Position numbers and translations under genes: made by a program. This document shows positions 1 to 9,345 of a DNA stretch of 64,000 bases, piece by piece (position 1 is the first letter of the stretch; each line of letters begins with the position of its first letter). Location: the NCBI GenBank assembly GCA_964429385.1, contig CAYSBR010000019.1, positions 1 through 64,000 of the forward strand, in the 5' to 3' direction. Under the pieces are notes generated by a model, which was not told the DNA's origin, did no database searches, and saw only the letters and a list, made by a program, of their open reading frames with translations. Source of the stretch: UBA2377 sp964429385. Its GTDB lineage: Bacteria > Verrucomicrobiota > Verrucomicrobiia > Opitutales > Opitutaceae.

Positions 1-1216
1 TGAGTCCGCGGACGAAGGCCTCGGTTTCGCGGCCGGCGGTGCCGTTGCCGATGGCGACGGCCTCGACGTTGAAGAATTTGACGAAGCTCCGGAGTTTCTC
101 GGCGGCGTCGGCTTCGAGGCGGTCGGGATAGACGACGTCGTTGTGCAGCAGCTTCCCCTGGCGGTCGAGCAGCACGACCTTGCAACCGGTGCGGATGCCG
201 GGGTCGATGGCCATGACGGCTTTCTGGCCGAGCGGCGCGGCGAGGAGAAGTTCGCGCATGTTGGAGGTGAAGACCTTGATGGCCTCCTCGTCGGCGCGCT
301 TCTTCGATTCGAGGCGCATCTCGGTCTCGATGGCGGGGAAGAGCAGGCGTTTGGCGGCGTCGTGCACGGCGAGGCGCACCTGCTCGGAGGCGGACGATTT
401 GCCGGCGACGAACAGCGGTTCGAGTTCGGCGAGGGCCAGCAGCTCGTCCGGCAGCGTGATGCGCATGATGAGGCAGAGCTCTTTTTCACCGCGGCGCATG
501 GCGAGGACGCGGTGGGAGGGCGCCTTGGCCAGGGGCTCGGACCATTCGAAGTAGTCCTTGAACTTTGCGCCTTCGGTCTCCTTGCCGAACATGACTTTGG
601 AGGAGACGACGGCTTGGGCACGGTAGAGCGTGCGGAGTTTTTCGCGGGCGCGGGCATCGTCGCTGATGCGCTCGGCGAGGATGTCGCGGGCGCCGGCGAG
701 CGCGTCCTCGGCGGACTCGATTTTGCCGGGTGTCTGCTTGCCGTCGTCGAGGATGTATTCGTGGCCGATGAGCGCGGCGGCGGCGGCGGCGATGTCGGCG
801 GCAGGGTCCTGCGTCCAGATGAGCTCGGCCAGGGGTTCGAGGCCCTTTTCCTTCGCGATGGTGGCGCGGGTGCGTTTCTTCGGGCGGAAGGGCAGGTAGA
901 TGTCCTCCAGCTTGGTGAGGGTTTCGGCGGCGGCGATGGCCTTTTCGAGCTCGGGGGTGAGCAGATTGCGCTCCTTGAGCGAGGCGAGGATGGTGGCGCG
1001 GCGCTCGTCGAGCTGCTTCATCGTATCGAGCCGGTCGCGGATGGCGGCCACCTGCACTTCGTCGAGTTCGCCGGTGGCTTCCTTGCGGTAGCGGGCGATG
1101 AAGGGGACGGTGGCGCCTTCGGCGAGGAGCTGCGCGGTGGCGGCGACCTGGTGGACCTTGAGATTCAGCTCGCCGGCGAGGCGCAGCACGTGATCAGGGT
1201 TGGGCGTGGCGGACAT
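1..1216 (-). CDS. tex: Tex-family RNA-binding transcription accessory protein, 3' part beyond the window
   Basis: Reading the minus strand from the ATG at 1216 gives about 405 residues with no stop before the window edge, so the C-terminal part (the helix-hairpin-helix and S1 RNA-binding domains expected in Tex) lies outside. The N-terminal portion starts MSATPNPDHVLRLAGELNLK and carries the Tex hallmark IYLPFRPKKRTRA. From about residue 330 the YqgF/RNase H-like domain begins with AIDPGIRTGCK. Tex proteins are cytoplasmic nucleic-acid-binding factors tied to transcription. The gene follows the hibernation factor on the same strand with a 107-base gap that holds a strong hairpin. Family assignment is confident; the exact role is known only by analogy. 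Confidence 0.9.
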   Translation of the reverse strand, partial: MSATPNPDHVLRLAGELNLKVHQVAATAQLLAEGATVPFIARYRKEATGELDEVQVAAIRDRLDTMKQLDERRATILASLKERNLLTPELEKAIAAAETLTKLEDIYLPFRPKKRTRATIAKEKGLEPLAELIWTQDPAADIAAAAAALIGHEYILDDGKQTPGKIESAEDALAGARDILAERISDDARAREKLRTLYRAQAVVSSKVMFGKETEGAKFKDYFEWSEPLAKAPSHRVLAMRRGEKELCLIMRITLPDELLALAELEPLFVAGKSSASEQVRLAVHDAAKRLLFPAIETEMRLESKKRADEEAIKVFTSNMRELLLAAPLGQKAVMAIDPGIRTGCKVVLLDRQGKLLHNDVVYPDRLEADAAEKLRSFVKFFNVEAVAIGNGTAGRETEAFVRGL

Positions 1217-1283
1217 GAAAGTCGCCGAGTGCATCGCGCCGGCCACGGCGTGCAAGCGCGAATCCTGACAATCCCGCAACAAA

Positions 1284-1307
1284 CCGGGACAGGCGGGCCT
1301 GTCCCGG
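1284..1307. repeat. Perfect 11-bp-stem palindrome (REP-like hairpin or terminator)
   Basis: The arms CCGGGACAGGC and GCCTGTCCCGG flank a two-base GG loop. It lies between the stop of the hibernation factor gene and the start of tex. There is no clear T-run on either side, so an intrinsic terminator is less likely than a REP-type extragenic palindrome. Confidence 0.6.
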
Positions 1308-1323
1308 TGGCGGAGTCACTCCC

Positions 1324-1695
1324 TCATCCTCCGGCGGAGAGCGAAGAGGCGCGCCGATGGACATCAACATCCTTGCTGTGCCGGCGGCGCACGAGCCGGT
1401 CGAGCTTGTCGATGAGCAGATCAAGGGACTTGTAGGCGTCTTCGCTGGCGGCGCTGGCGATGAGGTCGGGGCCGCTGACTTCGACATGCCCTTTGGCGAT
1501 GAACTGGTCGGAGACACCGCGGGTTTTGTCATGCTCAATATCCACGCGGATGCGGATGATGTGATCGTTATGCCGGATCAGGCGTCCGGCTTTCTGGGCG
1601 ACGATGTCGCGCAGTGCATCCGTGAGCTCCAGATGGATGCCGCTGACAATGAGCTTGGAGGCGAGATCGATGGGGTCGTTCGGGTTTTTTGTCAT
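1324..1695 (-). CDS. hpf: Short ribosome hibernation promoting factor (HPF/RaiA family)
   Basis: This 123-residue protein matches the single-domain S30AE/RaiA family. It opens with a beta strand KLIVSGIHLELTDALRD, continues with helix 1 and the strand IIRIRVDIEHDK, and ends with helix 2, DAYKSLDLLIDKLDRLVRR. The final basic segment is typical of proteins that sit in the decoding channel of the 30S subunit. It has the short form length (E. coli HPF is 95 residues) and lacks the C-terminal dimerisation domain of long HPF. The ATG at 1695 is the only sensible start. Known family role: binding idle ribosomes in stationary phase. It lies upstream of tex on the same strand. Confidence 0.88.
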   Translation of the reverse strand: MTKNPNDPIDLASKLIVSGIHLELTDALRDIVAQKAGRLIRHNDHIIRIRVDIEHDKTRGVSDQFIAKGHVEVSGPDLIASAASEDAYKSLDLLIDKLDRLVRRRHSKDVDVHRRASSLSAGG

Positions 1696-1814
1696 GTCGT
1701 GGAGTTAGACTCCCCGGTCTGTGAAACGTTGCCCCAATCGGTTGCAAGGCAGCGGATGTCACAAACCCGACTGACCCTGATAAGCCGGGGTTATCTTTGG
1801 TGAGGCGCGGTGGC

Positions 1815-3917
1815 TTAACCGGCCGGCAGGTTGATGAAAAAGGTCGCGCCGCGACCGGCGCCGGCGGATTCGGCCCAGACGCGACCACCCTGCATGGCCA
1901 CCATCTTTTGCACGATGAAAAGGCCCAGCCCGCTGGAGCTTTCACCCGCTGTGGGCCGGGCGGAGAGCCGGGTGAACCGGCCGAACAGTCTGGTTTGGTC
2001 TTCCGCGGTCAGGCCCGGTCCTTCGTCCTGCACGGAAATCCAGACGACTTCGCCGGCCTTGGGATCGCTCTGGCGTCTGGCCTGCAGGCGCACGCAACTG
2101 CCGGCGGGGCTGAACTTGGAGGCATTGGAAAGCAGGTTGGAAACGGCGGTGGCGATCATCTGCGCATCGCCCGTGCAGGTGAGAGGGGACTCCAGTTTGC
2201 ATTCGAGCCGCTGGTGTTTGGCCCGGATGGGTGCGTCGTGCAGGCGGATGGTTTCCTGAAGCAAGGGGCCCAGGTCGAGAGAGCGGAGTGAAGGGGAGAG
2301 CCGGCCTTCCTCCAGCGCGGCGGCATCGAGGATGTTGTTGACCATGTCGAGGACCGATTCGGCGGACCGGCTGAGCATGGCGGTGAGTTCCTGGGTGTTG
2401 GGATCGCCCGTATGCTGGTGGGAGAGCAGTTCGGTGATGGAGCGGATGGCGGCGACCGGGCTGCGCAGGTCGTGTGCGACAATGCGCAGGACTTCGCTTT
2501 TGTATTGGTCGGCCTGGATGGCGCGCTGGCGGTGTTGCTCGGTCTGGTCGAGGGCGGCTTGCAATTCCTGCGACCGGCGCTGCTCGGTTTCCAGCTGCTG
2601 TTGGGCGGTCTCCACTTCATGCAGGACGCGGAGGTTTTTCAGTTTCTGGTCGGCTTCCTCGCTGAGCATCTGCTGCTCAAGGGCCATGATTGCCTCGCAA
2701 TGCTCGAGTGCGGTCGGGAGGTCGCCGGCGGCTTTGGTGGCGGCATGCAGTGCTTTCCGGGCTTCCAGCTGGATGCGCGTGGCCCCGGCTTCCTGGCCGA
2801 TGGCGAGGGCGGCGGTGGCGAGATCCCGGGCGCGCCCGCTGTCGGCGGGTGTCGCGGGATGCTGCAGGAGAAGATTGGAGAAGGCGATGACGGCCTCGGC
2901 CTCCAGCAGTCGGTCGCCCATCGCGTGCCGGAGTTCTAGGGTTCGCTCGGCCTGGCTTCGGGCTTCGGCGAAATCCCCGCGGGCGGCGGCCAGCGTGCTG
3001 AATTCCTGATGGCAGTAGGCTTGTCCCCAGAGGTCGCCAACTTCGAGAAAGAGGGCGAGGCTGCGTTTCTGGTTTTCGACCGCCTCGGCGGCATGCCCCA
3101 ACTTTCTCAAGGCGATGCCCACGTTGTTGAGGGAGATGGCCAGGCTGCGACGGTCGCTGCCTCCTTCCTTGAGCGCGAGGCTCTGCCGGTGCCATTGGAG
3201 GGCGGAGGCGATGTCCCCGGCTGCTTCGCAGGTGGCGCCGATGTTGTTCAGGGCCGAGACCTCGATGCGGCGGTGGCTGATGCGCCGCGCCAGGTTGAGC
3301 GAACGCTCGAAGTAGGTGACGGATTGCGCAAAGTCACCGAGGCTGTGGGCGATGGTGCCGAGGTTGTTGAGCACGGTGGCCTCCGACGGGGCGTGCCCGC
3401 AGGCTTGGGCATGCTCCAGCGAAAGCCGGGCGCTGCGGAGGGCCCGGGTCGGCTGGCCGTTCACGCGGCAGATGTTGGCGATGGCGGTGAACGCGCCGCT
3501 CTGGCCGCGCTGGTCCCCGAGTTGTTCAAAAAGGGCGAGAGCCGCCTCCGCTTGGGCGAGGCCTTCCGGATAGCGGCAAAGATAGAAGAGCCCGGTGGAC
3601 TGGATCACGCCGGCCCAGGCGGCGCCGAATTCGTCTCCCACACCGGTCATCTCCCCGGCCGCCAGGGCGGTTTCTTCAACAGCCTTGCTGAAATCCGCGC
3701 GCAGCAGGCAGCCGTAGGCCGAGCCGAGATGCATCCAGCCGGACAAATGCCGGACTGGTTTTTCGGAAGGGGGCTGCCCGGCCAGAGCCGTCTGCGCGGC
3801 GGTCACGGCCCGCAGCAGCCGGGGGCTGTTCAACTCACGCTCCGCCCAGCTGGTCTGCAGTTCCTGCCTGACGGTCTGCAATGAAGGCGTGGGGGCGGAT
3901 GGCACGCGCCTATTCAA
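1815..3917 (-). CDS. Soluble TPR-repeat sensor histidine kinase
   Basis: The protein has 700 residues. Residues about 60-400 form tandem TPR units of about 40 residues (repeats such as VLNNLGTIAHSLGDFAQSVT and ALNNIGATCEAAGDIASALQ). A coiled coil rich in Gln/Glu follows (about 420-470), then a HisKA domain with the phospho-acceptor His near residue 482 in IVAHDLRSPVAA, and a HATPase domain with N box NLLSNASKFS, G1 DEGPGL and G2 GLGLFIVQ. No signal peptide or membrane segment is visible, so it should sense a cytoplasmic input through the TPR array. No response regulator is adjacent. The start is a TTG preceded by GGGGAAG; a GTG four codons later is an alternative. Confidence 0.88.
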   Translation of the reverse strand: MNRRVPSAPTPSLQTVRQELQTSWAERELNSPRLLRAVTAAQTALAGQPPSEKPVRHLSGWMHLGSAYGCLLRADFSKAVEETALAAGEMTGVGDEFGAAWAGVIQSTGLFYLCRYPEGLAQAEAALALFEQLGDQRGQSGAFTAIANICRVNGQPTRALRSARLSLEHAQACGHAPSEATVLNNLGTIAHSLGDFAQSVTYFERSLNLARRISHRRIEVSALNNIGATCEAAGDIASALQWHRQSLALKEGGSDRRSLAISLNNVGIALRKLGHAAEAVENQKRSLALFLEVGDLWGQAYCHQEFSTLAAARGDFAEARSQAERTLELRHAMGDRLLEAEAVIAFSNLLLQHPATPADSGRARDLATAALAIGQEAGATRIQLEARKALHAATKAAGDLPTALEHCEAIMALEQQMLSEEADQKLKNLRVLHEVETAQQQLETEQRRSQELQAALDQTEQHRQRAIQADQYKSEVLRIVAHDLRSPVAAIRSITELLSHQHTGDPNTQELTAMLSRSAESVLDMVNNILDAAALEEGRLSPSLRSLDLGPLLQETIRLHDAPIRAKHQRLECKLESPLTCTGDAQMIATAVSNLLSNASKFSPAGSCVRLQARRQSDPKAGEVVWISVQDEGPGLTAEDQTRLFGRFTRLSARPTAGESSSGLGLFIVQKMVAMQGGRVWAESAGAGRGATFFINLPAG

Positions 3918-3961
3918 GCGCGCTTCCCCGGGTGGGGGGCAACGGAAAACATACCCGGGGC

Positions 3962-5113
3962 CTATCTGTCGGGATCAGCCCAGCCGGGATTTCCGGCCAG
4001 TCCGAGGGCTTCCAGACAGGCGGAATCGAGCTGGCGGGCTCCCGGCGTGGCGATGGACGTGACCGCAAATCCACCGGCGTAGTCCCACATCGTCCAGCCG
4101 ATGTGGAACTCTTCGAGCAGCTCGCGCGTGTCGCGCAACCAGCGGAGCCGGTCGGCCCGGGGCGTGACGTGGGTATAGACTCCGAATTCGTTGCAGGTGA
4201 CGGGCACGCCGAGCCGCCGGCCCCAGTCGGCGATGATCGCGAGACGCCGGGCGAGCCAGTCGCGATCGGCATCGTAGGCGAGCAGGAACTGGCGGCCGAA
4301 GTCACCGATGCGCGCGAGGTTCTCCTCCTTGCTCGCCGCCTCGGCCGGGTAGGCGAGCCCGGCGATGGGTTCCAGGCCCATTTCGGGCCAGTGGGCCGAC
4401 TGGTGCGTGAAGACCATCGGTTCGTAGAAATGGAAATTATAGACGAGGTTGTCTTCCGCGAGGCGTGGGAGCTGCAGCAGTTCGTCAATGCTGCTCCAGA
4501 GATGCGCCGTGACGATGATCGTGTGCGCCGGCGCCGCGGCCCGGATGGCGGCGACGAAGCGTTGTTGCAGTTCACTCCAGTAAGCGGCGGTCATGCCGCC
4601 CGCCGGCTCGTTCAGCGTTTCCAGAAAAACCCATTCGGGATCGCGCGTCGCAAGGTGCCGGGCCAGGGCTCCCCACAGGGTCGCCGCGGTATCGGCAAAG
4701 GCGGGGTCGTCCTTCAGGCGGCGCTTGGTATCCTCGCGCGCGTGCCAGTCCACGATGACGGCGAGCCCGGCTTCGCGCAGGGCGTCGAGCGCATTGTCCA
4801 GCACCGGCAGGAACTCCGGCTTGAGTGCGCCGGGCTGCTGTTCATCGAGGAACAGCTCGAACTCCACCGGCAGCCGCACATGCCGGAAGCCACCGCCGGC
4901 GAGCAGGGCGAAATCCTCGCGCCCAATGTAAGCATCGAACCACTCGCGGCGGTAGGCGCCGTCCTCCGTCGGGATCTGGGACAGCCAGTGGGAGAGGTTG
5001 ATGCCGCGTGTGAGTCGTTCCAGTCTGCCGGCCGGGACGTCAGCGAAGGCCTGTGGAGCGGTGAAACCGAGCGAGAGGAAAAGAAACAGGGTGGAGAGCG
5101 GGTGCGGGCGCAT
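3962..5113 (-). CDS. Exported GH5-family endo-glycosidase, probable mannanase or cellulase
   Basis: The ATG at 5113 gives 383 residues with a signal peptide (MRPHPLSTLFLFLSLGFTAP, cleavage near AFA). An in-frame upstream extension to 5332 would bury this signal and is rejected. The GH5 (beta/alpha)8 fold is shown by RLTRGINLSHWL at the start, the acid/base Glu near residue 169 in TLNEPAGG, and the nucleophile Glu near residue 309 in VTCNEFGVY. It is divergent from the GH2 beta-mannosidase, with about 236 bases between them that must hold both promoters. From this setting it probably acts on beta-mannan in the periplasm or outside the cell, but GH5 covers many substrates, so specificity is inferred. 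Confidence 0.85.
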   Translation of the reverse strand: MRPHPLSTLFLFLSLGFTAPQAFADVPAGRLERLTRGINLSHWLSQIPTEDGAYRREWFDAYIGREDFALLAGGGFRHVRLPVEFELFLDEQQPGALKPEFLPVLDNALDALREAGLAVIVDWHAREDTKRRLKDDPAFADTAATLWGALARHLATRDPEWVFLETLNEPAGGMTAAYWSELQQRFVAAIRAAAPAHTIIVTAHLWSSIDELLQLPRLAEDNLVYNFHFYEPMVFTHQSAHWPEMGLEPIAGLAYPAEAASKEENLARIGDFGRQFLLAYDADRDWLARRLAIIADWGRRLGVPVTCNEFGVYTHVTPRADRLRWLRDTRELLEEFHIGWTMWDYAGGFAVTSIATPGARQLDSACLEALGLAGNPGWADPDR

Positions 5114-5349
5114 GGGGCAAGGGGGATGACTCTCCTTTTGCGAGGGAGCCGGCGTGTCAACCGGGGGAGGGGGATTCTCAACTTTCGGACAAAAGCTCTC
5201 ATTACCGCAGACGGCGGGTTGCGCTATACATGGTCTGCCCGGGCTCGTTGCCCGGGAGACTTTACAATGATTTTGCTCCGCTCTTCCTCCGGTCACCCTG
5301 CAACGCGGCCCTCTGCCCCGACATCCGCCCAAGCCGCCGCGCGCCTGCC

Positions 5350-7821
5350 GTGAAGCAGTTTCCCCTCGCTTCCGCCGTCTGGCAGTTTCGCGACTGTGCC
5401 GGAAAAATCTGGCTGCCGGCCACGGTGCCGGGTTGCGTGCACACCGACTTGCACCGGGCCGGAAAAATTCCGGACCCGTTTTGGGGGACCAACGAACTTG
5501 ATCTCCAGTGGATTGAGGAACGCGATTGGGAATACCGGACGGTCTTCCGGTTGCCGGCCGCGCTTCTCGACGACGAGGAGGTGGAGCTGGTGGCCGACGG
5601 GCTCGATACGGTGGCGACGGTCACGATCAATGGCCAGGAAATCGCCCGCACGGAAAACATGTTCATCGGTCACCGCTGGCCGGTGAAACGCTGGCTGCGC
5701 CCGGGGCTCAACGAGCTGAGCGTGCGCTTTGACAGCGCGATGGGTTACGTGCGCGCGCACCGCCGCGGCCACAAGCCGAGGGAGTTTAACGATCCGGTGG
5801 GCCGCTCGCAGGTGATCCGCAAACAACCCAGCCAGTTCGGCTGGGATTGGGGTCCGCGGTTTGTCACCGCCGGCATCTGGCGCGATCTGCGGTTGGAGTC
5901 CTGGAGCGGCAACCGGCTCGAAAACGTGCGGGTTGTGCAGCAACACCAGGCGGACGGAAGCGTCTTGCTCACGCTGGTGCCGGAGCTGGCGCGGCGGGAG
6001 CAGACCATGCACTATCGCTGGCGGTTGAGCCTGGGCAGCATCCGGATCGCGGAGGGCACGGGGCCGCGGATCAAGGTGGACCATCCGCAGTTGTGGTGGC
6101 CGAGCGGCCACGGCGCGCAGCCGCTCTATACGCTGGAGGTCTCGGTGCTGCATGCCGATGGCCGCGCCCTGGGCCGCTGGGTGCGGCGCATCGGGTTGCG
6201 GACCATCGTGCTCGACCGGCATGCGGATGCGGCCGGCGAGACTTTTCAATTCGTCGTGAACGGGCGGCCGCTTTTTGCGAAGGGCGCGAACTGGATCCCC
6301 GCGCACAGCTTCGTGGCCGGGCTGCCCCGGGCGCATTACGAGCGCGACCTGCGCAGCGCCGTCGAGGCGAACATGAACATGCTGCGTGTCTGGGGTGGCG
6401 GCATCTACGAGAGCGAGGATTTCTACGATCTCTGCGACGAACTTGGTCTGCTCGTATGGCAGGACTTCATGTTCGCGTGCTCGCTCTATCCGGGCGACCG
6501 CGCCTTCCAGCAGAGCGTGCAGCGGGAGGCGGAGCAGCAGGTGCGCCGCTTGCGGCACCGCGCCTGTCTCGCGCTCTGGTGCGGCAACAACGAGATCGAG
6601 CAACTCAACGCCGATCTGCTCGCCGCGCCGGCGGCCCGCGCCGACTACGATGCGATTTTCCACCGGGTGCTGCCGCGGGCCGTGCAGCTGCACGACGGGG
6701 TGACGGACTACTGGCCCTCCTCTCAATACCGGGGCGATGGCGACAACAGCCGCGAGGCGGGCGAACGGCGCGGTGACACCCATTTCTGGGATGTCTGGCA
6801 CAGCCGCGCGCCGGTGAAGGACTACGAGAAGTGGCGCTTCCGCTTCGTCTCCGAATTCGGCATGCAGAGCTATTGTTCGCCGGAGACGCAGGCGACCTTC
6901 GCCGCGCCGGGGGCCGACAATATCTTCGGGCCGGAGATGGAGAACCACCAGAAGAACCGCGGCGGCAACCAGGTGATTCTCGACTATGTGTCGCGCCGCT
7001 ACCGTTTCCCGAAGTCGCAGGCGGACCTGATCTACCTTTCCCAGCTCAACCAGGCGTATTGCATGCAGACGGGCGTGGAGCACTACCGCCGGCTGATGCC
7101 GCACTGCATGGGCGCGCTCTACTGGCAACTCAACGACTGCTGGCCGGTGGCCTCGTGGAGCTCGCTGGAGTTCACCGGTCGCTGGCGCGCGCTGCACCAT
7201 GTGGCGCGGCGGTTCTTCGCCCCGGCGCTGGTGTGCGCCCAGGTGCCGGGGGAGGAGACCGCGGGCATCGGCAACTATCGCCACTCCACGGTGGATGCGG
7301 TGCATATTCACACGGTTTACGATGCGCCGGATTCCGCGCGGGGCGTCCTGCGTTGGGATGTCTTTCATCTCGACGGCCGGCGTTTGCTCGGCGGGCGGAA
7401 GGCGGTGGTCCTGCGTTACGGGGAAAGCGTCCGGCAGAAGACGCTGGCGCTGGCCCGGCTGATCGCGCGGCACGGCCGCGAGCGGATCGTGGTCCGCATC
7501 GCGCTGGATGTGGCCGGCCGTTGCGTGAGCGAAGATTCCGTGCTGCTGACGGCGCCCCGTTTTCTGGACCTGCCGAAGACCCGGGTCCGCGTGGCGATCC
7601 GGCAGGCATCGCCGCGCCGCGCGACGCTGGTGTTCACCGCGCCGCTGTTCCAGCACCGGCTGGCCTTCGATCTGCGCGGCATCGCGCATCGCGGTAGCGA
7701 CAATTATTTCGAGCTGTTTCCGCGCGAGCCCAAGACCGTGGAGGTCGAGCTGACCCGGCCGCAGACCCTCGCGCGGCTCCGCGCCGCGCTGGTTTTTCAT
7801 TCCCTCGCCGACACCTGCTGA
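5350..7821 (+). CDS. GH2 beta-mannosidase
   Basis: From the GTG at 5350 this is 823 residues and begins with the jelly-roll domain typical of GH2 beta-mannosidases (LPATVPGCVHTDLHRAGKI, then GQFGWDWGPR-like QFGWDWGPR). The TIM barrel carries the acid/base Glu near residue 415 in CGNNEIEQ and the nucleophile Glu near residue 502 in FVSEFGMQSY; WGGGIYESEDFYDLCDELG is also characteristic. There is no signal peptide, so it should hydrolyse manno-oligosaccharides in the cytoplasm to mannose. An ATG at 5230 stays in frame, but its extra 40 residues do not look like domain sequence. It heads a likely operon with the GPH symporter (36-base gap) and the XylR-like regulator. Confidence 0.9.
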   Translation: MKQFPLASAVWQFRDCAGKIWLPATVPGCVHTDLHRAGKIPDPFWGTNELDLQWIEERDWEYRTVFRLPAALLDDEEVELVADGLDTVATVTINGQEIARTENMFIGHRWPVKRWLRPGLNELSVRFDSAMGYVRAHRRGHKPREFNDPVGRSQVIRKQPSQFGWDWGPRFVTAGIWRDLRLESWSGNRLENVRVVQQHQADGSVLLTLVPELARREQTMHYRWRLSLGSIRIAEGTGPRIKVDHPQLWWPSGHGAQPLYTLEVSVLHADGRALGRWVRRIGLRTIVLDRHADAAGETFQFVVNGRPLFAKGANWIPAHSFVAGLPRAHYERDLRSAVEANMNMLRVWGGGIYESEDFYDLCDELGLLVWQDFMFACSLYPGDRAFQQSVQREAEQQVRRLRHRACLALWCGNNEIEQLNADLLAAPAARADYDAIFHRVLPRAVQLHDGVTDYWPSSQYRGDGDNSREAGERRGDTHFWDVWHSRAPVKDYEKWRFRFVSEFGMQSYCSPETQATFAAPGADNIFGPEMENHQKNRGGNQVILDYVSRRYRFPKSQADLIYLSQLNQAYCMQTGVEHYRRLMPHCMGALYWQLNDCWPVASWSSLEFTGRWRALHHVARRFFAPALVCAQVPGEETAGIGNYRHSTVDAVHIHTVYDAPDSARGVLRWDVFHLDGRRLLGGRKAVVLRYGESVRQKTLALARLIARHGRERIVVRIALDVAGRCVSEDSVLLTAPRFLDLPKTRVRVAIRQASPRRATLVFTAPLFQHRLAFDLRGIAHRGSDNYFELFPREPKTVEVELTRPQTLARLRAALVFHSLADTC

Positions 7822-7857
7822 TCCGGCCCGCTTTCGTCACCCCGACCGCCTCACCCC

Positions 7858-9288
7858 ATGTCAAATCCCGCTGCAGAGCCGGCGGCCGCCGATCGCGTGC
7901 CGCTGGGACAGAAAATCGCCTACGGCATCGGCTCGACCAACGACCTTTGGGGCAACTGGCTTTACCCGAGCCTGGCCTGGCCGGTGTTCAACATCTTTCT
8001 GCATGTGTCGCCGCATCTGGTGAGCCTCGCGCTGATGATCAACCGGCTCGTGGACGGGCTGACGGATCCGCTCTTCGGCTGGCTTTCGGACAACACGCGT
8101 TCCCGCTGGGGCCGGCGGCGTCCTTACATTCTGGTGAGCTCAATCGTGATGGGGCTGGGGCTGCCGTTGCTGTTCTTCGCCCGTCCGGGTTGGAGCGAGT
8201 GGAGTTATTTCTGGTTCATGGTGGTCACCTCGGGGCTGCACATCGCCGTGGCGAGCTGCTTCAGCATGCCTTACGGCAGCCTGGGGGCGGAGATGACGCC
8301 GGACTATCACGAACGCACGAGCGTCTTCGCGTTCAAGAGCGGCATCCAGAAACTGCCCGAGGTCGCGATGTTCTTCGCCGCGGCATTCGTGACGCTGAGC
8401 ATCTTCAACGATGCGACGACCGGTGAGCCGGACATCCTGCGCGGGGCGCGGGTGTATTGCGCGGGGCTGGGGGTGATCATGATCGTGGTGGGCTTGGTCG
8501 TCTTCGCCTGCGTGAAGGAGCGTTATTACAACAAGCTCGTGGCGAAGTCGGGGACGCGGGTCGCGTTCAGCGAGACGATCTGGCGGACGCTGAAGTGCCG
8601 GCCGTTCCGCGCGCAGCTCGCGATGGCCCTCGCCTACGGACTGGGCACGAGCATGGTCGGCGTGCTCGGCTACTACGCGACGGTCTATTACGTCTGCGGC
8701 GGCGATGTGGCGCTCGGCTCGAAGTGGAATTTCGCGATGGGGCTTTCCGGCATGGTGCTGGGGCTGGCGGGGATTCCGGTGTTTGCCGCCATCGCGCGGC
8801 GGCGCGGGAAGCGGCGCGCCATGATGTGCGTGCAACTGGCGGCCATCGCGACGTTCATCGGCACCTGGTGGCTCTACAATCCGGCGCTGCCCTGGCTCCA
8901 GCCGCTGGCCTCCGGCATGATCGCCTTCACCGGCGCGGGTTTCTGGGTGCTCTACGGTTCGATGGGGGCCGATGTGATCGACTACGATGAGCTGGAATCG
9001 GGCAAGCGGCGCGAAGGCGCGTTTTCCGCCAGCGGATCGTGGATCATGAAGGCCGGCATGGCGGTGGGCATCGGGCTTTCAGGGGTGTTGCTTTCAGTCA
9101 TCGGCTTTGATGCGAAGCTGGGGGGCGACCAGCCGGAGGCTGTGCTGTTCATGATCCGGCTGCTGCTGGCGGGCATCCCGGTGATCGGGCTGCTGATCGC
9201 GCTGGCCGCGCTCGGCCGTTTCGGCCTCACGGCCGAGAAGGTGCATGAAATCCGCCGCGAGCTCGAAGCCCGCCGCGGCGCCGTCTGA
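7858..9288 (+). CDS. GPH-family (MFS) sugar:cation symporter
   Basis: The protein has 476 residues with about twelve hydrophobic segments. It carries the glycoside-pentoside-hexuronide signature: a transport core beginning QKIAYGIGSTNDLWGNWLYP, the loop DPLFGWLSDNTRSRWGRRRP after the second helix, and the conserved DYDELESGKRREG late in the sequence. Members such as MelB and XynB-like carriers move mono- and oligosaccharides with Na+ or H+ across the inner membrane. Located between the beta-mannosidase and the regulator, it is the probable importer of mannobiose or longer manno-oligosaccharides. Substrate is inferred from context only. Confidence 0.9.
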   Translation: MSNPAAEPAAADRVPLGQKIAYGIGSTNDLWGNWLYPSLAWPVFNIFLHVSPHLVSLALMINRLVDGLTDPLFGWLSDNTRSRWGRRRPYILVSSIVMGLGLPLLFFARPGWSEWSYFWFMVVTSGLHIAVASCFSMPYGSLGAEMTPDYHERTSVFAFKSGIQKLPEVAMFFAAAFVTLSIFNDATTGEPDILRGARVYCAGLGVIMIVVGLVVFACVKERYYNKLVAKSGTRVAFSETIWRTLKCRPFRAQLAMALAYGLGTSMVGVLGYYATVYYVCGGDVALGSKWNFAMGLSGMVLGLAGIPVFAAIARRRGKRRAMMCVQLAAIATFIGTWWLYNPALPWLQPLASGMIAFTGAGFWVLYGSMGADVIDYDELESGKRREGAFSASGSWIMKAGMAVGIGLSGVLLSVIGFDAKLGGDQPEAVLFMIRLLLAGIPVIGLLIALAALGRFGLTAEKVHEIRRELEARRGAV

Positions 9289-9345
9289 GCGCCGTCGCCG
9301 CTGTGCGCTTGCCATGTCGTTCCCCCGTCAGCACCGTCGCCGGCC

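Noticed and set aside
5293..7800. Long open frame on the minus strand opposite the beta-mannosidase
   Set aside because: It is an antisense shadow caused by high GC; its translation is His/Arg/Pro-rich with no domain.
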